NCBI GenBank assembly: GCA_905182025.1
Contig: CAJJAA010000018.1
Span: 16,967 to 80,966 of the forward strand
Reading direction: 5' to 3'
DNA length: 64,000 nucleotides
From: an uncultured OM182 clade bacterium
GTDB lineage: Bacteria > Pseudomonadota > Gammaproteobacteria > Pseudomonadales > Azotimanducaceae
Positions 39,346-49,007 of this stretch are shown here, piece by piece. Numbering within the stretch: the first letter of the stretch is position 1; each line of letters starts with the position of its first letter. The translations under genes and the position numbers were made by a program. The notes under the pieces were generated by a model. The model saw only the letters and a list, made by a program, of their open reading frames with translations. It did no database searches and was not told where the DNA came from.

Positions 39346-42036
39346 CTAGACGCTCTTGCTGGCTATCTCAAAAACATCCGGCGATAGATTTTCTTCCGCC
39401 AGAATTCGATTCAACTGCGCCTTCATCAATTCCTGCCGCGCCTGATCGTACTTGCGCCAGCCGGTTAATGGCTTGAGCACGCGAGCCGCCATCTGAGGGT
39501 TGATGCTATTTAACTCAATCACCTGATCCGCAAGAAACGTGTAACCACGGCCGTCTTTTCGATGGAAATTGACATTGTTCTGGAACGCAAATGCAACAAC
39601 CACCGACCGCATACGGTTTGGGTTTAGCATGGTAAATGCATCGTGTTGCATAAGTTCAAGCACATTATCTAACGTATCAGAGTGCGAACAGGACGCTTGC
39701 ATGTTGAACCACAAATCAATCACTAAAGCATCATCCTTCCAGCGTTCGAAGTAGACACTTAACGCTTTATTTCTCGGCTCAACCGCTTGTGCAGAATTGG
39801 ATTCGATCAGTGCTTTCAATGCCGCTGACGTGTCAGTCATGTTATTCGAGGATTCGAACTGAGCAACACACAGATCAATCATCTCAGTCGACTCTGGCTG
39901 CATCAAATAGGACAAACAAACGTTCTTTAACGATCGTCGTGCAACTTGTTCTGCAGTAGGCTGGTATGCGTTGTCTGACTGATTCATTTTATAAACCGTC
40001 AATAGTAAGCCACTCAATCGATTTGTTAGCGTTGACCGCACGAGCTCTCGAGCCTGATGGATTGCGTCAACATCAACGATGTCGACAAGCTCCGTTAAGT
40101 AGGTTTCAGTTGGCAGGACAAGCATGCTGGCGAGCATTGCCTTATCCAAGGATTCGCTTGGATCATTCGCTAGCGCTTGATCCAAGACATTCTCAAAGGC
40201 TTTTATAAGTCGCTCATCAACGACACAGGGTTTGCCTGCTTGAACTTGAGCGATCACGTCGCCTATCACTTCTACTGCTAATCGCTGACCTGCTTCCCAA
40301 CGGTTAAACCCGTCGCAGTCGTGGCTCAGTAAAAAGAGTAGTTCATCCCGCGAATAATCGTACTGCAGTTTAACGGGTGCAGAGAAGCCTCGCAGCAATG
40401 ACGGCGTCGGCTCAAAGGCGATAGGAAAGTCAAACGTCTGCTTCGCGTCGGTTAGGTTTAACACCATAGTGAATTCACTCTCACCGGTCACAACGCAGGC
40501 GCAATTTAGGCTGGACACGTCGACCTGAACGTCCTTGCCGTCTTTATCTAGCAGGCCAATAGCCAGAGGCATATGGAATGGTTCTTTCGTGGCTTGACCG
40601 GGTGTTGGCGGACAGACTTGCTCCACACTCAGTCTGAACAAACCCTGAGCTTCAATATATTCACCTGTCATCGTAAGCGATGGTGTGCCTGCTTGTCGGT
40701 ACCACTGCCTGAACTGTGACAGATTTATTTGATTGGCATCTTCCATGGCAATCACAAAGTCTTCAGTGGTTACCGCTTGGCCATCGTGCCGATCAAAATA
40801 TAAATCTGTGCCGGCACGAAAGCCTTCAGTGCCGAGAAGTGTTCGAATCATGCGGACAACTTCAGCACCTTTTTCGTACACCGTGGCCGTATAGAAATTA
40901 TTAATCTCGATATAGGAGTCAGGTCGAATAGCGTGTGCCATCGGACCTGCATCTTCAGGAAACTGCGCACTTCGAAGAACGGCGACATCATTGACTCGAC
41001 AGACCGCTTCGGAACCCATATCTGCAGAGAATTGCTGATCTCGCAAGACAGTAAACCCTTCCTTCAAACTTAACTGAAACCAATCGCGACAAGTCACTCG
41101 GTTACCCGACCAATTGTGAAAGTACTCGTGGGCTACAACGGCTTCAACTCTTTGGTAACCCGCATCCGTGGTTGTATCGGGTCGTGCGAGCACACAGGAC
41201 GTGTTAAATATATTGAGGCCCTTGTTCTCCATTGCGCCCATGTTGAAACTCTCTACAGCGACGATCATGAAAATATCTAAGTCGTATTCCCGACCGTAGA
41301 CCTCTTCATCCCACGCCATTGAGTTTTTTAGTGACAACATGGCATGCGCTAACTTATCGATATTGTGTGCTTCAGTAAAAATTTGTAGTTTTACATCACG
41401 ACCACTCATCGTGGTGAAGCTATCCTCGATGTATTCAAGATTTCCGGCCACTAGTGCAAACAGATAGGCAGGCTTATCAAATGGATCATTCCAAGTTACC
41501 CAATGTTTATCGCCATCTTCGCCACGGTCGATGTCGTTTCCGTTCGACAGTAGAATGGGGTAGGTTTGCTTGTTGGCTTTTACAGTCGTTGTGTAACGCG
41601 ACATCACATCCGGGCGATCTAAGAACCATGTGATATTTCTAAAGCCTTCAGCTTCACATTGGGTGCAATACATATCACCTGATTTATAAAGGCCTTCGAG
41701 AGCAGTATTATCTTGAGGCTTTATCGCAACGCGCGTTTCAAGCTGAAACACATCAGGCACATCAAACAGTGTCAGCGAGTCCTCTTCAATTCGGTATTCA
41801 TTTGACAACAATTCACGGCCATCAATTGAGATCGATCGTGTATCCAAACCCTTGCCGCCATCCAACATCAACTGGTTTCCAGTGGCTTGGCTGTCCAGAT
41901 TTTTAGACATCTGCAAGGTTGCGGTAACCAGGGTTTCTTCCTCATCAAGGTCAACATGTAGCGTTGTTGTTTCAATTAAATATTCGGGGACTTTGTAGTC
42001 CTTTAGAGCGATGGCTTTAGGTTGGCCTTCTTTCAT
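39346..42036 (-). CDS. pepN: aminopeptidase N (M1 family)
   Basis: PepN is a cytoplasmic zinc aminopeptidase that degrades peptides from the N-terminus. The product is about 896 residues. The substrate-binding motif is GAMENKG and the zinc site is VAHEYFHNWSGNRVT, with the second Glu in SLKEGFTV. All catalytic residues are present. The start was set to ATG at 42036 (MKEGQPKAIAL), with GCGGGA 6-7 nt upstream; the frame runs 11 codons further to 42069. It is convergent to the bat operon and diverges from the DUF2797 gene. Confidence 0.97.
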   Translation of the reverse strand: MKEGQPKAIALKDYKVPEYLIETTTLHVDLDEEETLVTATLQMSKNLDSQATGNQLMLDGGKGLDTRSISIDGRELLSNEYRIEEDSLTLFDVPDVFQLETRVAIKPQDNTALEGLYKSGDMYCTQCEAEGFRNITWFLDRPDVMSRYTTTVKANKQTYPILLSNGNDIDRGEDGDKHWVTWNDPFDKPAYLFALVAGNLEYIEDSFTTMSGRDVKLQIFTEAHNIDKLAHAMLSLKNSMAWDEEVYGREYDLDIFMIVAVESFNMGAMENKGLNIFNTSCVLARPDTTTDAGYQRVEAVVAHEYFHNWSGNRVTCRDWFQLSLKEGFTVLRDQQFSADMGSEAVCRVNDVAVLRSAQFPEDAGPMAHAIRPDSYIEINNFYTATVYEKGAEVVRMIRTLLGTEGFRAGTDLYFDRHDGQAVTTEDFVIAMEDANQINLSQFRQWYRQAGTPSLTMTGEYIEAQGLFRLSVEQVCPPTPGQATKEPFHMPLAIGLLDKDGKDVQVDVSSLNCACVVTGESEFTMVLNLTDAKQTFDFPIAFEPTPSLLRGFSAPVKLQYDYSRDELLFLLSHDCDGFNRWEAGQRLAVEVIGDVIAQVQAGKPCVVDERLIKAFENVLDQALANDPSESLDKAMLASMLVLPTETYLTELVDIVDVDAIHQARELVRSTLTNRLSGLLLTVYKMNQSDNAYQPTAEQVARRSLKNVCLSYLMQPESTEMIDLCVAQFESSNNMTDTSAALKALIESNSAQAVEPRNKALSVYFERWKDDALVIDLWFNMQASCSHSDTLDNVLELMQHDAFTMLNPNRMRSVVVAFAFQNNVNFHRKDGRGYTFLADQVIELNSINPQMAARVLKPLTGWRKYDQARQELMKAQLNRILAEENLSPDVFEIASKSV

Positions 42037-42248
42037 TAGTATTCCCGCTTTTGTATGTTTTAAGTTCATCGCATTCAGGTCGTATAGTTAGAACAAGACT
42101 GAACATTGAGCGTTCGACTTAACGCTGGATAAAGGTTTATATCGAACGGCCGTGATTGTATCTGGTTTAAGATTCCTTTCAATGCAATCTGAGCCGTAAA
42201 CATTGCGCTAAGTGTTCTTTTTACAGTCAAAATTGCTATCATCTTTGC

Positions 42249-43100
42249 ATGCATGGATTTATTCGAAAACTTATCACTGAACACAATCAGCCGGTTGACT
42301 ATCATCTACCGCTGTCTGACGCGCAGATTCATCTGAATCCGTTAATAGGCAGTAAAATTCGGCTTAGCTATACTGGAAACATTGAATGTAACCATTGTGG
42401 GCGCGCCACTAAGAAGAGTTTCAGCCAAGGCTATTGCTACCCCTGCTTCAAGAAGCTGGCCCAGTGTGACCTTTGTATGATGAGCCCTGAACGCTGCCAC
42501 TATCATCTAGGTACCTGTCGAGAGCCCGACTTCGGAGACCGTGTGTGCATGCAACCACACATTGTCTATTTGGCAAACTCATCAGGCCTCAAGGTTGGCA
42601 TCACGCGACCTAATCAAGTCCCGACCCGCTGGATCGATCAAGGCGCTGTACAGGCGCTACCTTTATTTGAAGTCAGTTCAAGACAAATGTCTGGGTTTGT
42701 GGAAACGATGTTCAAAGCCCACATCTCTGACAAAACGCATTGGCAGAAGATGCTCAAGTCCGAAGGTATTCATGTCGACCTCATGTTGGCCAGAGAGCAG
42801 CTTCTAGCGGAGGCTAAGAGCGGTATTGACGATCTTATTGAGATCCATGGAGAAGCGAATATTCGTTTAGTTGAGCTACCTGATGCTGTCACCATCGAAT
42901 ACCCGGTTGAGCAATACCCAACTAAAGTAAAAGCACTCAATTTCGAAAAGACCTCCGTCATTGAAGGGGTGCTGCAAGGCATCAAAGGTCAATACCTTAT
43001 CCTCGATATAGGCGTCGTCAATATTCGAAAATTCACGTCCTACGAAATCAGCTTTGAATCACTCGAGTCAACGCCGAATCAGTCAGGTTTCGCATTTTGA
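42249..43100 (+). CDS. DUF2797 protein with zinc-ribbon cysteines
   Basis: The 283-residue protein starts with a Cys-rich region (about 43-95): CNHCGR, CYPCFK, CDLCMM, CHYHLGTC, which probably binds zinc. It continues with PHIVYLANSSGLKVGITR, a strand pair that resembles the GIY-YIG nuclease fold, and WIDQGAVQALPL. The function of DUF2797 is not known. In Pseudomonas a similar gene is next to pepN, and the gene is also divergent from pepN here. Confidence 0.85.
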   Translation: MHGFIRKLITEHNQPVDYHLPLSDAQIHLNPLIGSKIRLSYTGNIECNHCGRATKKSFSQGYCYPCFKKLAQCDLCMMSPERCHYHLGTCREPDFGDRVCMQPHIVYLANSSGLKVGITRPNQVPTRWIDQGAVQALPLFEVSSRQMSGFVETMFKAHISDKTHWQKMLKSEGIHVDLMLAREQLLAEAKSGIDDLIEIHGEANIRLVELPDAVTIEYPVEQYPTKVKALNFEKTSVIEGVLQGIKGQYLILDIGVVNIRKFTSYEISFESLESTPNQSGFAF

Positions 43101-43103
43101 CGA

Positions 43104-43994
43104 CTACCGCTTTGATTTAATTTTGGCAGACAAGGCGACAGGAATCCCAAAAGCTATCCCGGCTAAAAGCCCACCAAGGTGCGCGCCATTGGCAAGATTG
43201 CCCAAGCCCAATAGATCGATGACACCGGTAAAACCCAGAATCAAGAACCCTAGCATCACCCCGTAAATTGCTTTCGGCAGCCCCAGGTCCATTTCTGGTG
43301 CCAGCCTACCGACACATAAACCAAACCCCAAGAAACCGTATACGACACCCGACATGCCGCCAAACAAACTGGCACCTGCCAGCCAGTATTGCAGTAAATT
43401 GGCAGCAACCGATGTCGTGAGTGTTAGCAGCAGTACAATTAAACTGCCGTTCAACTGCTCTATGCGCCGGCCAATCTCCCACACCCAAAGAAGATTGAAG
43501 ACAATATGTAGCCAACCAAAATGAAGCAGCATAGGCGTGATCAGGCGCCAGTATTGATGAGTTTCAAGTGTATAAGCGAGATTGGCGTGATAAATCTGAT
43601 TATTCATCACGTTAAACGACAGCAATGTGAAATCGGCTAACCATTTGCTTTGGTTACCTGTATCAATCCCAAAGGTAATTGGAAAACAGATCACGTTCGC
43701 AACGATCAAGGTTAATATGAACGGCGATGCGGCCGCTTGCTTAAGTATTCTGGCCAATTGGTCCGTTATCGAAGGGCGTGCGGATCCTGAGGCGTTAGCC
43801 TGCAGTTGAAATTCACCGCGGCTAAATGCCGCATACAGTGATTGGATTGTCTGCTTATCCTGATCAGTATTTGCCCAGATTTCCTGCTCTGCACCAACCT
43901 CATTGATGCGATGAGGCACAGAGCATTGGTACAGATATCGACTAAACAACGCCAGATCAATATCTCTGTCGACAGATAACGCCTTAATATTCAC
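43104..43994 (-). CDS. rhomboid family intramembrane serine protease, GlpG-like
   Basis: This membrane protease has 296 residues. It has an N-terminal soluble domain (about 1-90) like GlpG's, then six transmembrane helices. The catalytic Ser is in GGMSGVVYGF (about 200-209), and the His is in ANGAHLGGLLAG (about 265-276). The W/H and N sites are in LLHFGWLHIVFNLLWVWEIG. The start is GTG at 43994 with GAGGG upstream. It ends 3 bp from DUF2797, convergent. Confidence 0.93.
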   Translation of the reverse strand: MNIKALSVDRDIDLALFSRYLYQCSVPHRINEVGAEQEIWANTDQDKQTIQSLYAAFSRGEFQLQANASGSARPSITDQLARILKQAAASPFILTLIVANVICFPITFGIDTGNQSKWLADFTLLSFNVMNNQIYHANLAYTLETHQYWRLITPMLLHFGWLHIVFNLLWVWEIGRRIEQLNGSLIVLLLTLTTSVAANLLQYWLAGASLFGGMSGVVYGFLGFGLCVGRLAPEMDLGLPKAIYGVMLGFLILGFTGVIDLLGLGNLANGAHLGGLLAGIAFGIPVALSAKIKSKR

Positions 43995-44143
43995 TTAATC
44001 GATTCCCTCACAACTCAAACCCCTTCTGGCTTAATACATTCACGCTTTTTGCTCGATCGTTAACAGCTACTTTCCACAGCCATAGGAGTGCCGTAAACTA
44101 GTCTATATTATCATTTTTAAAATATTTTTAGATCGAAACAAAT

Positions 44144-45175
44144 ATGGAAAATGCAGACCATCAAGTACTCACTAAACTCACCGACTGGGTCGAAGACGGC
44201 GAATTAAGCTGGCTTTGCACCGTGGTTAAAACGTGGGGATCATCCCCTCGCCCTATCGGTTCGCTGCTGAGCTGCAATAACCGTGGACACACCTGCGGAT
44301 CTTTATCCGGCGGTTGCGTCGAAGAGGATTTACTTGAAAGGCTCCAAAACGGAGAGCTTGCGCAGGAAAAACCCGAATTGATGATCTACGGTAAGACAAA
44401 AGAAGAATCCGATAGATTCGGCTTACCTTGCGGTGGTCAACTACACATCGTCATTGAGCCGATTAGAACGAAACAACAAATAGCCACGCTAAGGCAAATA
44501 GTCAATCGACTCGAACAGCGCCTTTGTATTTCAAGAACGGTCGAACTCGACACCGGCGTCATGACAGCGGAGGATAAAGATAGATACCGCAATCTAGAGT
44601 TGATCGGTGAAATACCGACGGATGAATTCGGCGAACCCTTAGAGAAAGACGCCAAAAATCTTACCTTGGTGCATACCTATGGTCCTAGGCACCAACTATT
44701 TCTTATTGGCGCAGGTCAAGTCTCCATCTATTTAGCAGAGATGGCTAAAGCCCTCGATTACCATGTTGTTGTCTGCGACCCACGTGAACAGGTTATCGAA
44801 CAATGGCCCGTCGAAGGCGTACAACTTGTATGCGACATGCCTGACGACGCAGTCAGAGAACATGCCAACGATAACTTTTCTGCAATTATTGCTCTTACCC
44901 ATGACCCGCGTATTGATGATATGGGGTTGATGGAAGCGCTCAAGACCAACGCTTTTTTTATCGGCGCGATGGGTTCGACTAGAACCTCTGCTAAGCGCCG
45001 AGAACGTTTGTTACAGCTAGACTTAACACCTGCAGAGATTGATAGACTGCATGCACCAGTCGGATTGCCCATCGGCAGTAAAACGCCGGCGGAGATCGCG
45101 ATTGCGATACTGGCTCAGCTCACAGCGTTGAGAAACGAAGCGAGCGTTGAGGCGGATTTTAGGGCGACAGCTTAG
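44144..45175 (+). CDS. xdhC: XdhC-family molybdenum cofactor accessory protein
   Basis: XdhC proteins bind molybdenum cofactor and aid its sulfuration and insertion into molybdenum hydroxylases. The 343-residue protein has the N-terminal domain (TWGSSPRPIGS, then LSGGCVEEDLLE) and a Rossmann-like C-terminal domain (LFLIGAGQVSIYLAEMAK). The end holds the conserved block HAPVGLPIGSKTPAEIAIAI. It is 71 bp upstream of a MobA-like transferase. No xanthine dehydrogenase or CoxL-type gene is in the window. Confidence 0.93.
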   Translation: MENADHQVLTKLTDWVEDGELSWLCTVVKTWGSSPRPIGSLLSCNNRGHTCGSLSGGCVEEDLLERLQNGELAQEKPELMIYGKTKEESDRFGLPCGGQLHIVIEPIRTKQQIATLRQIVNRLEQRLCISRTVELDTGVMTAEDKDRYRNLELIGEIPTDEFGEPLEKDAKNLTLVHTYGPRHQLFLIGAGQVSIYLAEMAKALDYHVVVCDPREQVIEQWPVEGVQLVCDMPDDAVREHANDNFSAIIALTHDPRIDDMGLMEALKTNAFFIGAMGSTRTSAKRRERLLQLDLTPAEIDRLHAPVGLPIGSKTPAEIAIAILAQLTALRNEASVEADFRATA

Positions 45176-45246
45176 GTAAAATATCTGTATGAAACGCGAT
45201 GCAGCCATAATCCTTAGCTAGATTAAATTTAGGGAAGGAGATCAGT

Positions 45247-45831
45247 ATGATTGGAGCCATAATTCTTGCCGGCGGCAGCAGTCGACGCTTTGGTGATGAT
45301 AAACGCAAATCGGTGTTACCAACCGGTCTATTGATGCTTGAGGAATCCATCCACAAGGCGGCTAGCGTCATTGATGAAGTCATCGTCGTACTTCGATTCG
45401 GTGATATTAGTTTTGCAAAAGAACTCGAAGAAAAAATTGATAACCCATCTGTAAAATTTTACTGCGCGCCTGATTCAGCGCAGGGCATGGCGCACACGCT
45501 GGCAAATGGTATACATCAGGCCAAAGACTGGGAAGCCGCACTGGTATTCTTGGCCGATATGCCTTTTGTTCAAGCCGAGACTATTGAATCTCTATTGGCC
45601 GAATACGAATTCCGCAAGACGTCCAATCCCATTGTTGTACCCATAAAAGACGGTAAAGCGGGACATCCCGTACTTTTCTCGCGATGTTACTTTGATGAAA
45701 TTGAATCGCTAACGGGTGATAATGGCGCGAAGCCGGTCATTGAAAATAATTCAGCACACGTTTATCAGATTAAGGTAAACGACCCCGGGGTTATTAGAGA
45801 TATCGACACCCCACAGGACCTCGCCAGTTAG
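45247..45831 (+). CDS. MobA-like nucleotidyltransferase (MocA/CTP:molybdopterin type)
   Basis: The 194-residue GT-A-fold nucleotidyltransferase has the N-terminal loop LAGGSSRRFGDDKR and the metal site VFLADMPFV. The final PGVIRDIDTPQDL block is typical of MocA/NTP_transf_3 proteins that make cytosine or guanine dinucleotide forms of Moco. The pairing with XdhC supports molybdopterin cytidylyltransferase. A good GGAAGGAG lies upstream of ATG 45247. Specificity (CTP or GTP) cannot be read with certainty. Confidence 0.85.
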   Translation: MIGAIILAGGSSRRFGDDKRKSVLPTGLLMLEESIHKAASVIDEVIVVLRFGDISFAKELEEKIDNPSVKFYCAPDSAQGMAHTLANGIHQAKDWEAALVFLADMPFVQAETIESLLAEYEFRKTSNPIVVPIKDGKAGHPVLFSRCYFDEIESLTGDNGAKPVIENNSAHVYQIKVNDPGVIRDIDTPQDLAS

Positions 45832-45840
45832 AAGAGCGTC

Positions 45841-46725
45841 TTATTCGCCAACCCGGCTGGCCCAATCCAACTTGCTTCGGCAAACGCCATAGAAACTGTG
45901 ACCCGGAGGATGGATAAGCTTCAGACTTTGTGATTTCTTTTTGACTAAAATCGACTCACCGGGTTCAATTTCAAATTCCTGCTGGGAGTCAAAACTAATT
46001 TTGGCATTCATACCGGTCGTTTTACCGACCACTATTTTGATTTCAGAGTTTCCCGGCACAACAAGAGGACGACTATTTAGCTGATGCGGAAACATAGGCA
46101 CGAGAACGATTGCATCCAAACTTGGGTGCATAATCGGTCCGCCAGCTGACAGCGCGTAAGCGGTCGAACCGGTTGGGGATGAAATAATCAGTCCATCGGA
46201 ATATTGGTTGTAGACAAAGACGTCGTCGATGAAAAGATCAAACTCAAGCATCTTTGGCATCCTGGCAGAATGAATCAACACTTCATTCAAGGCTGTCGGA
46301 ATTTCTTTCTCACCCTTTACCGAAACTTCCCCTTCTAGCAGAAAGTGTTCCTCTGTCACAAAATCACCATCGAGTACTAGGCCGATGCTGGACTCAATGT
46401 CATCAGGTGAAACGTCCGCGAGAAATCCCAGCCTGCCACGGTTTATACCCAGTATAGGCACACCGTGTGGTGTAAAACTTCGAGCCGCACCCAGAATATT
46501 ACCGTCTCCGCCAACCGCAATCACCAGATCACACTTGTCAGCCATTTGTTCTTGAGAAAATACGGGACCATCGTAATCTTTCAATACCGCTTCCGCCGTA
46601 TCTTCCATTAAAATATTGCACTGACGGTTCTGCAGGAAATCTCGAACCCTACGCAGGGATTCGAGCACCAATTGGCTATCGGTCCTTGCAATCAGTCCTA
46701 TATGATTAAAGTGATTCTTACTCAT
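45841..46725 (-). CDS. nadK: NAD kinase
   Basis: NadK phosphorylates NAD+ to NADP+. The 294-residue protein has the signature GGDGN (about 72-76) and GINRGRLGFLADV. The SSPTGSTAYALSAGGPI block is the second conserved site. All key motifs are present. ATG at 46725. It is convergent with the MobA-like gene (10 bp apart). Confidence 0.97.
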   Translation of the reverse strand: MSKNHFNHIGLIARTDSQLVLESLRRVRDFLQNRQCNILMEDTAEAVLKDYDGPVFSQEQMADKCDLVIAVGGDGNILGAARSFTPHGVPILGINRGRLGFLADVSPDDIESSIGLVLDGDFVTEEHFLLEGEVSVKGEKEIPTALNEVLIHSARMPKMLEFDLFIDDVFVYNQYSDGLIISSPTGSTAYALSAGGPIMHPSLDAIVLVPMFPHQLNSRPLVVPGNSEIKIVVGKTTGMNAKISFDSQQEFEIEPGESILVKKKSQSLKLIHPPGHSFYGVCRSKLDWASRVGE

Positions 46726-46957
46726 TTAGCGGCGTCACCTAAAATATGACGCCCATTAGAATCTAGAACGTGCCTCTACGCAACATTGCAATTGAAGCCA
46801 TAATCGGCTCTCGATCATGCACTGACGTACCTTTATAGAGCTTATTGCCCGTCGGAATGATTAATCCCTTGAATTTCCGTTCAAAATCGAGAAACTTACG
46901 CTCCGGCTTAGAAAAGCTTAGAATAACCGCGGGCATTTAAATTCAAGGGTTAGATAT

Positions 46958-47803
46958 ATGAAATCTTCCATTAACCAACGCTATGCAACCGAGCTGGCTG
47001 AAGAGTCTAATATTGCCGAAATTGCCTCAGCGGGCTCCCTCTGGCAAGCAATGCGCAGCGAAGTGAAGGCGCGAGCTGAGTTTGAGCCGATCATGGCAAC
47101 CTACTTCCAAGCGACAGTCTTGAATCACGACACCTTGGAAGGTTCCCTAAGCTTCCTACTTGCGAGCAAGCTTGATAGCTCCGTTGTTTCAAGTATGGCC
47201 TTAAGAGAGATCATTCAAGACGCCTTTGCCAACGAAGCTTCACTGACCCGCGCAGCAGAAATCGATATTAAGGCGACGAGAGACCGTGACCCGGCCTGCA
47301 ATAGCTACTCAACGCCCTTTCTATTTTATAAAGGCTTCCAGGCGCTACAAATTCATCGCGTTGCACATTGGCTCTGGGTACAAGAGAGGCACTCACTTGC
47401 GTTCTTCCTACAGAATCAAGTCAGCACCATCTTTGGCGTCGATATACATCCGGCCGCCCGCATCGGCTGCGGCATCATGTTAGACCACGCAACAGGATTG
47501 GTTATAGGCGAGACGGCCATCGTTGAAGACGATGTATCGATCTTACATGGCGTCACCCTTGGTGGTACCGGCAAAGAATCCGACGACAGACATCCTAAGG
47601 TGCGCAGTGGTGTAATGATTGGCGCCAACGCATCCATTATCGGCAATATCGAAATCGGCGAAGGCGCCAAAGTCGGCGCAGGTAGTGTCGTCATGAAAGA
47701 CGTACCGCCGCATGTCACTGTCGCGGGTATTCCTGCCAAAGTTATCGGCAAACTGAATCAGGAATGTGATGGGCGTGATATGGAACAGTGCTTTTTTGAT
47801 TAA
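46958..47803 (+). CDS. cysE: serine O-acetyltransferase
   Basis: CysE makes O-acetylserine from serine and acetyl-CoA, the first step of cysteine synthesis. The 281-residue protein has an alpha-helical N-terminal domain (about 25-160) and a left-handed beta-helix of hexapeptide repeats. Substrate and CoA motifs are DIHPAARIGCGIMLDHATG and HGVTLGGTGKE. The end is MKDVPPHVTVAGIPAKVIG and a C-terminal tail that could engage cysteine synthase. It fits with cysDNC downstream at 52454 in the sulfur pathway. Confidence 0.95.
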   Translation: MKSSINQRYATELAEESNIAEIASAGSLWQAMRSEVKARAEFEPIMATYFQATVLNHDTLEGSLSFLLASKLDSSVVSSMALREIIQDAFANEASLTRAAEIDIKATRDRDPACNSYSTPFLFYKGFQALQIHRVAHWLWVQERHSLAFFLQNQVSTIFGVDIHPAARIGCGIMLDHATGLVIGETAIVEDDVSILHGVTLGGTGKESDDRHPKVRSGVMIGANASIIGNIEIGEGAKVGAGSVVMKDVPPHVTVAGIPAKVIGKLNQECDGRDMEQCFFD

Positions 47804-47878
47804 ACACTAAATAAAGCAAGGCTTTGGCGCGTCGATCGCATTGATCACTAAACCTTTCTGGCGCTTAAGGTTCGATGC

Positions 47879-47976
47879 GCATAGTTCCAATAGCTTAGCT
47901 CCATTAGCATAGCTCCATTCGCATAGTTCCGTTCGCATAGTTCCATTCGCATAGCTCGATGCGCAACTTTCAATTC
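47879..47976. repeat. 14-bp degenerate tandem repeat, 7 copies
   Basis: Seven adjacent 14-mers between cysE and the PLP enzyme: gcatagttccaata, gcttagctccatta, gcatagctccattc, gcatagttccgttc, gcatagttccattc, gcatagctcgatgc, gcaactttcaattc. A partial eighth copy precedes. The unit is not a multiple of three, so it is not a coding repeat. Confidence 0.9.
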
Positions 47977-48010
47977 GTAACTGCCGCGGCACAGGTTTTA
48001 TCCCGTTTTT

Positions 48011-48955
48011 TCACACCAGAGCATAGCCTCTTCGCCCTTGCAGGCCGCCCGTATGAATAACCAACACTCGGGATCCTGATTTTATCGATCCTGTGTCGAT
48101 CTGGTCGATAATCCCATACATCATTTTTGCCGTGTAGATCGGATCAAGCTTGACACCATTCTGATACTCAAACGCAATAAGAAATTCTCTAAGCGCATTG
48201 GGAAATTTGCCATAGCCACCAAAATGATAATCGTGGCAAATGTGCCACTCTGGCAGTCGCGATGATACATTTCTGCTGGCGTCTTTATGCGTTACGGCAT
48301 TCAGCATTTGTTGCACAGATGCCTGCAAATCGTAGGCGCCCTTTAATGAGGAATAGCCCATGACTTGTTGATTCGATTGCAGTGCTGAGAAGTCGTTTGC
48401 GCCTCTACTCATAGCCAAACCGGAGACAATGCCAGCTAATGTTCCACCTGTGCCAACGGGTAATGCAAAGATATCGTAGTCGCTTGCATTGACCAGATTG
48501 AGAATTTCCTGACAACCCAGCACGGCATCGTTATTCGAGCCTCCCTCTGGCAACAGATAGAAACCGCCAAATTTTTGCCGCAACGCGCCAATGAAAGTGT
48601 CGTCATCTTTATGTCGATATTGTTCACGACTGACATAGTGCAACAGCATGCCATTGCCGACAGCATCCTTAAGCATCGCCGAAGGGTTAGCAGGTGCTTC
48701 GCCTCTGATAACACCGATTGTTCTGAATCCGCTTTTTAGACCCGCTTCAGACAGCGCATGGATGTGATTGGACCAGGCACCGCCAAAACTTAACAACGTG
48801 TTCATGTTCTGCTGCCTGGCTCGTTCAATATTCAGCTTCAGTTTGTAGTATTTATTGCCGCCTGAATGATGCGCGTTGGTTAACAGAATCGAGACTCGCA
48901 CCTGTTTGTAATCGATATGTTTAAGTGTATCTATCCCAGCAACCCGGCACGTCAT
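48011..48955 (-). CDS. PLP-dependent ACC deaminase / D-cysteine desulfhydrase family enzyme
   Basis: The start is ATG at 48955, with a perfect AGGAGG 6 nt upstream; the long frame to 49225 overlaps the divergent lipoprotein and is not used. The product is about 314 residues. The PLP-lysine region is SGGNKYYKLKLN (about 31-42). SFGGAWSNHIHAL and the phosphate-binding VGTGGTLAGIVSGL follow. The family covers 1-aminocyclopropane-1-carboxylate deaminase and D-cysteine desulfhydrase; I cannot separate them. It ends near a 14-bp repeat and cysE. Confidence 0.85.
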   Translation of the reverse strand: MTCRVAGIDTLKHIDYKQVRVSILLTNAHHSGGNKYYKLKLNIERARQQNMNTLLSFGGAWSNHIHALSEAGLKSGFRTIGVIRGEAPANPSAMLKDAVGNGMLLHYVSREQYRHKDDDTFIGALRQKFGGFYLLPEGGSNNDAVLGCQEILNLVNASDYDIFALPVGTGGTLAGIVSGLAMSRGANDFSALQSNQQVMGYSSLKGAYDLQASVQQMLNAVTHKDASRNVSSRLPEWHICHDYHFGGYGKFPNALREFLIAFEYQNGVKLDPIYTAKMMYGIIDQIDTGSIKSGSRVLVIHTGGLQGRRGYALV

Positions 48956-49007
48956 TTCAGCCCTCCTCAACGCTATGTCATGTTGTAAAACATGGTTACA
49001 ATAAGCC

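Noticed and set aside
47807..47992. 61-codon frame over the 14-bp array
   Set aside because: It is a by-product of the repeat; the unit is not a multiple of three and no start site is seen.
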